NCBI GenBank assembly: GCA_964614345.1
Contig: CAZTLP010000017.1
Span: forward strand, 1 to 24,925
DNA from: AEGEAN-183 sp964614345
Lineage (GTDB): Bacteria; Pseudomonadota; Gammaproteobacteria; Magnimaribacterales; Magnimaribacteraceae
Length of the DNA stretch: 24,925 bases
Reading direction: 5' to 3'
Notes under the pieces: model-generated
The model's input: the letters and a program-made list of their open reading frames with translations, nothing else
The model's database searches: none
What the model was told of the DNA's origin: nothing
Translations under genes and position numbers: made by a program
Shown here: one piece after another, positions 23,809 through 24,925 of the stretch
Layout of the letters: every line of letters starts with the position of its first letter
Numbering within the stretch: position 1 is the stretch's first letter

Positions 23809-24924
23809 TTAATTTTTCTGCACTATTATACTTCCTACTGAGTATCCTGCTCCAAAAGAACAAATAACACCAATGTCATTCTTAATTAAATCATTATTGT
23901 GTTTGTGAAATGCAATTATCGATCCTGCAGAACTAGTGTTAGCGTATTCATTAAGGACAATTGGCATCTCCTCTTCTAAAGGATCTCTGCCTAATAATCT
24001 TTTTGCTATTAGCTGATTCATGCTTAGATTGGCTTGATGCAACCAAAGACGTGAAATTTTATCCATGGATAGGCTGTTTTCTTGTAAATGACCTTCAATT
24101 AATGACGAGACTATAGGTACTACTTGTTTAAAGACCTTTCTTCCCTCTTGAATAAATAATTTATCTGGAGAATCTAAATCACTATTTTCTGCTTGATTTA
24201 AAAAGCCAAAATTATTTCTAATATTATTTGAAAAAACTGTTTTTAGTTTTGTACTAATAATTTTATAGCCTTCTACATCAGAAGTTTCTTCTTTTTCTAA
24301 AAGAAGAGCAGTACACACATCTCCAAAAATAAAATGTCCATCTCTATCCTTAAAGTTTAGATGACCACTACATATCTCTGGACTAACTACTAAAACACTT
24401 TCGGCTAAACCCGACCTAATATCACTTACCGCATTCTGTATACCAAATGTTGAGGAAGAACATGCAACATTCATGTCATATGAGTAACCTTGAATTCCAA
24501 GTAAATCTTGAATTTCAATTGCTACTGCTGGATAAGCTCTTTGAAGATTTGCACAAGCACAAATAACTGCATCTACATCATCTACACTCTTATTAGCACT
24601 TTTTAAAGCCTCTAGGCATGCAGAAACAGCTATCTCTGCTTGAACAGAAGGCTGATCGTTGGACCTTTCTTCCAATAAAGGCCTCATTCTTTGTGGATCT
24701 AAGATTCCTTCCTTATCTAAAACGTAACGGTTCTCTATTCCAGAAACTTTTTTTATAAACTCTTCATCTGAATGAGTAAGGGCCTCTAAAGTTCCTTTTG
24801 AGATCTCTTCCTTATGTTTTTCATTAAAGGAATCAGCGTACTTGTTATAACTCTCAACTAACTCTTTATTATCTATACTTTGTTGTGGTGTATAAATACC
24901 AGTTCCACTAATTACAACAGACAT
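23809..24924 (-). CDS. Beta-ketoacyl-ACP synthase III-like protein
   Basis: A complete 371-residue thiolase-fold condensing enzyme; its ATG is one base from the window edge, so its promoter is not visible. The catalytic triad of the KAS III family is intact: Cys155 in NVACSSSTFG, His296 in LWLHQANLSMN and Asn329 in YANTSSAGS, followed by the GAGYSVGS end. It is longer than housekeeping FabH (about 317), with an insertion near 22-60. It resembles the longer Pseudomonas type (PA3286-like) that condenses beta-oxidation-derived acyl-CoA with malonyl-ACP, feeding fatty acid synthesis; this assignment is from memory of the family. It could alternatively make a secondary lipid. First gene of a run with doxX-like and pdxH. 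Confidence 0.9.
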   Translation of the reverse strand: MSVVISGTGIYTPQQSIDNKELVESYNKYADSFNEKHKEEISKGTLEALTHSDEEFIKKVSGIENRYVLDKEGILDPQRMRPLLEERSNDQPSVQAEIAVSACLEALKSANKSVDDVDAVICACANLQRAYPAVAIEIQDLLGIQGYSYDMNVACSSSTFGIQNAVSDIRSGLAESVLVVSPEICSGHLNFKDRDGHFIFGDVCTALLLEKEETSDVEGYKIISTKLKTVFSNNIRNNFGFLNQAENSDLDSPDKLFIQEGRKVFKQVVPIVSSLIEGHLQENSLSMDKISRLWLHQANLSMNQLIAKRLLGRDPLEEEMPIVLNEYANTSSAGSIIAFHKHNNDLIKNDIGVICSFGAGYSVGSIIVQKN

Positions 24925-24925
24925 A

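Noticed and set aside
1..24925. Mobile elements, CRISPR arrays, defence islands or prophage genes
   Set aside because: No transposase, integrase, repeat array, restriction or toxin-antitoxin gene is visible. The gene next to tRNA-Pro is part of a conserved cluster, and no attachment-site duplication of the tRNA 3' end was seen.

Overview
The window is an AT-rich, gene-dense stretch of bacterial chromosome with 25 complete protein genes, one tRNA and no mobile element, CRISPR array or rRNA. The block thrS-infC-rpmI-rplT-pheS-pheT-ihfA-merR-like-tRNA-Pro is the classic gammaproteobacterial translation/IHF cluster, and proteins such as GuaA, GuaB, PheS, ThrS and FumC resemble gammaproteobacterial versions throughout. 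Low GC, very short intergenic gaps, 1-20 nt overlaps and many acyl-CoA and esterase genes suggest a streamlined marine gammaproteobacterium, perhaps of the SAR86 type. The genus-level placement is inference; only the class is well supported.

Layout. 41-3087 (minus): guaB-guaA, the IMP to GMP branch. 3163-4416 (plus): an MFS transporter, which meets an alpha/beta hydrolase tail to tail with a 4-bp overlap. 4413-7128 (minus): fumC-phhB-hydrolase. 7221-8066 (plus): a class II aldolase/adducin-like protein. 8148-12182 (minus): acyl-CoA carboxylase carboxyltransferase, a lipoprotein carboxylesterase and a DsbA/HCCA-isomerase-like protein. 12336-13556 (plus): acyl-CoA dehydrogenase, facing a PaaI-type thioesterase (minus). 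14042-15589 (plus): an orphan thiamine-diphosphate enzyme. 15588-15827: structured non-coding DNA. 15828-22684 (minus): the translation cluster. 22761-24924 (minus): a KAS III-like synthase, DoxX and pdxH.

Functionally, the right half is housekeeping translation machinery with feedback-control hallmarks. infC appears to start at a rare AUA codon, a terminator-like hairpin lies at the end of rplT, and the pheS start is folded into a hairpin. The middle is accessory carbon metabolism: CoA-ester carboxylation, dehydrogenation and hydrolysis, plus ester hydrolysis. Its shared divergent promoter region (12183-12335) carries three compact palindromes.

The points most worth a second look are: a PheT that lacks the whole N-terminal tRNA-binding (EMAPII/OB) domain; a candidate ~195-nt structured RNA between tRNA-Pro and the TPP-enzyme gene, with its own promoter and terminator; the AUA start of infC; and the palindromic divergent promoter of the acyl-CoA genes. 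Nothing resembles a defence island or a large novel multi-gene system.
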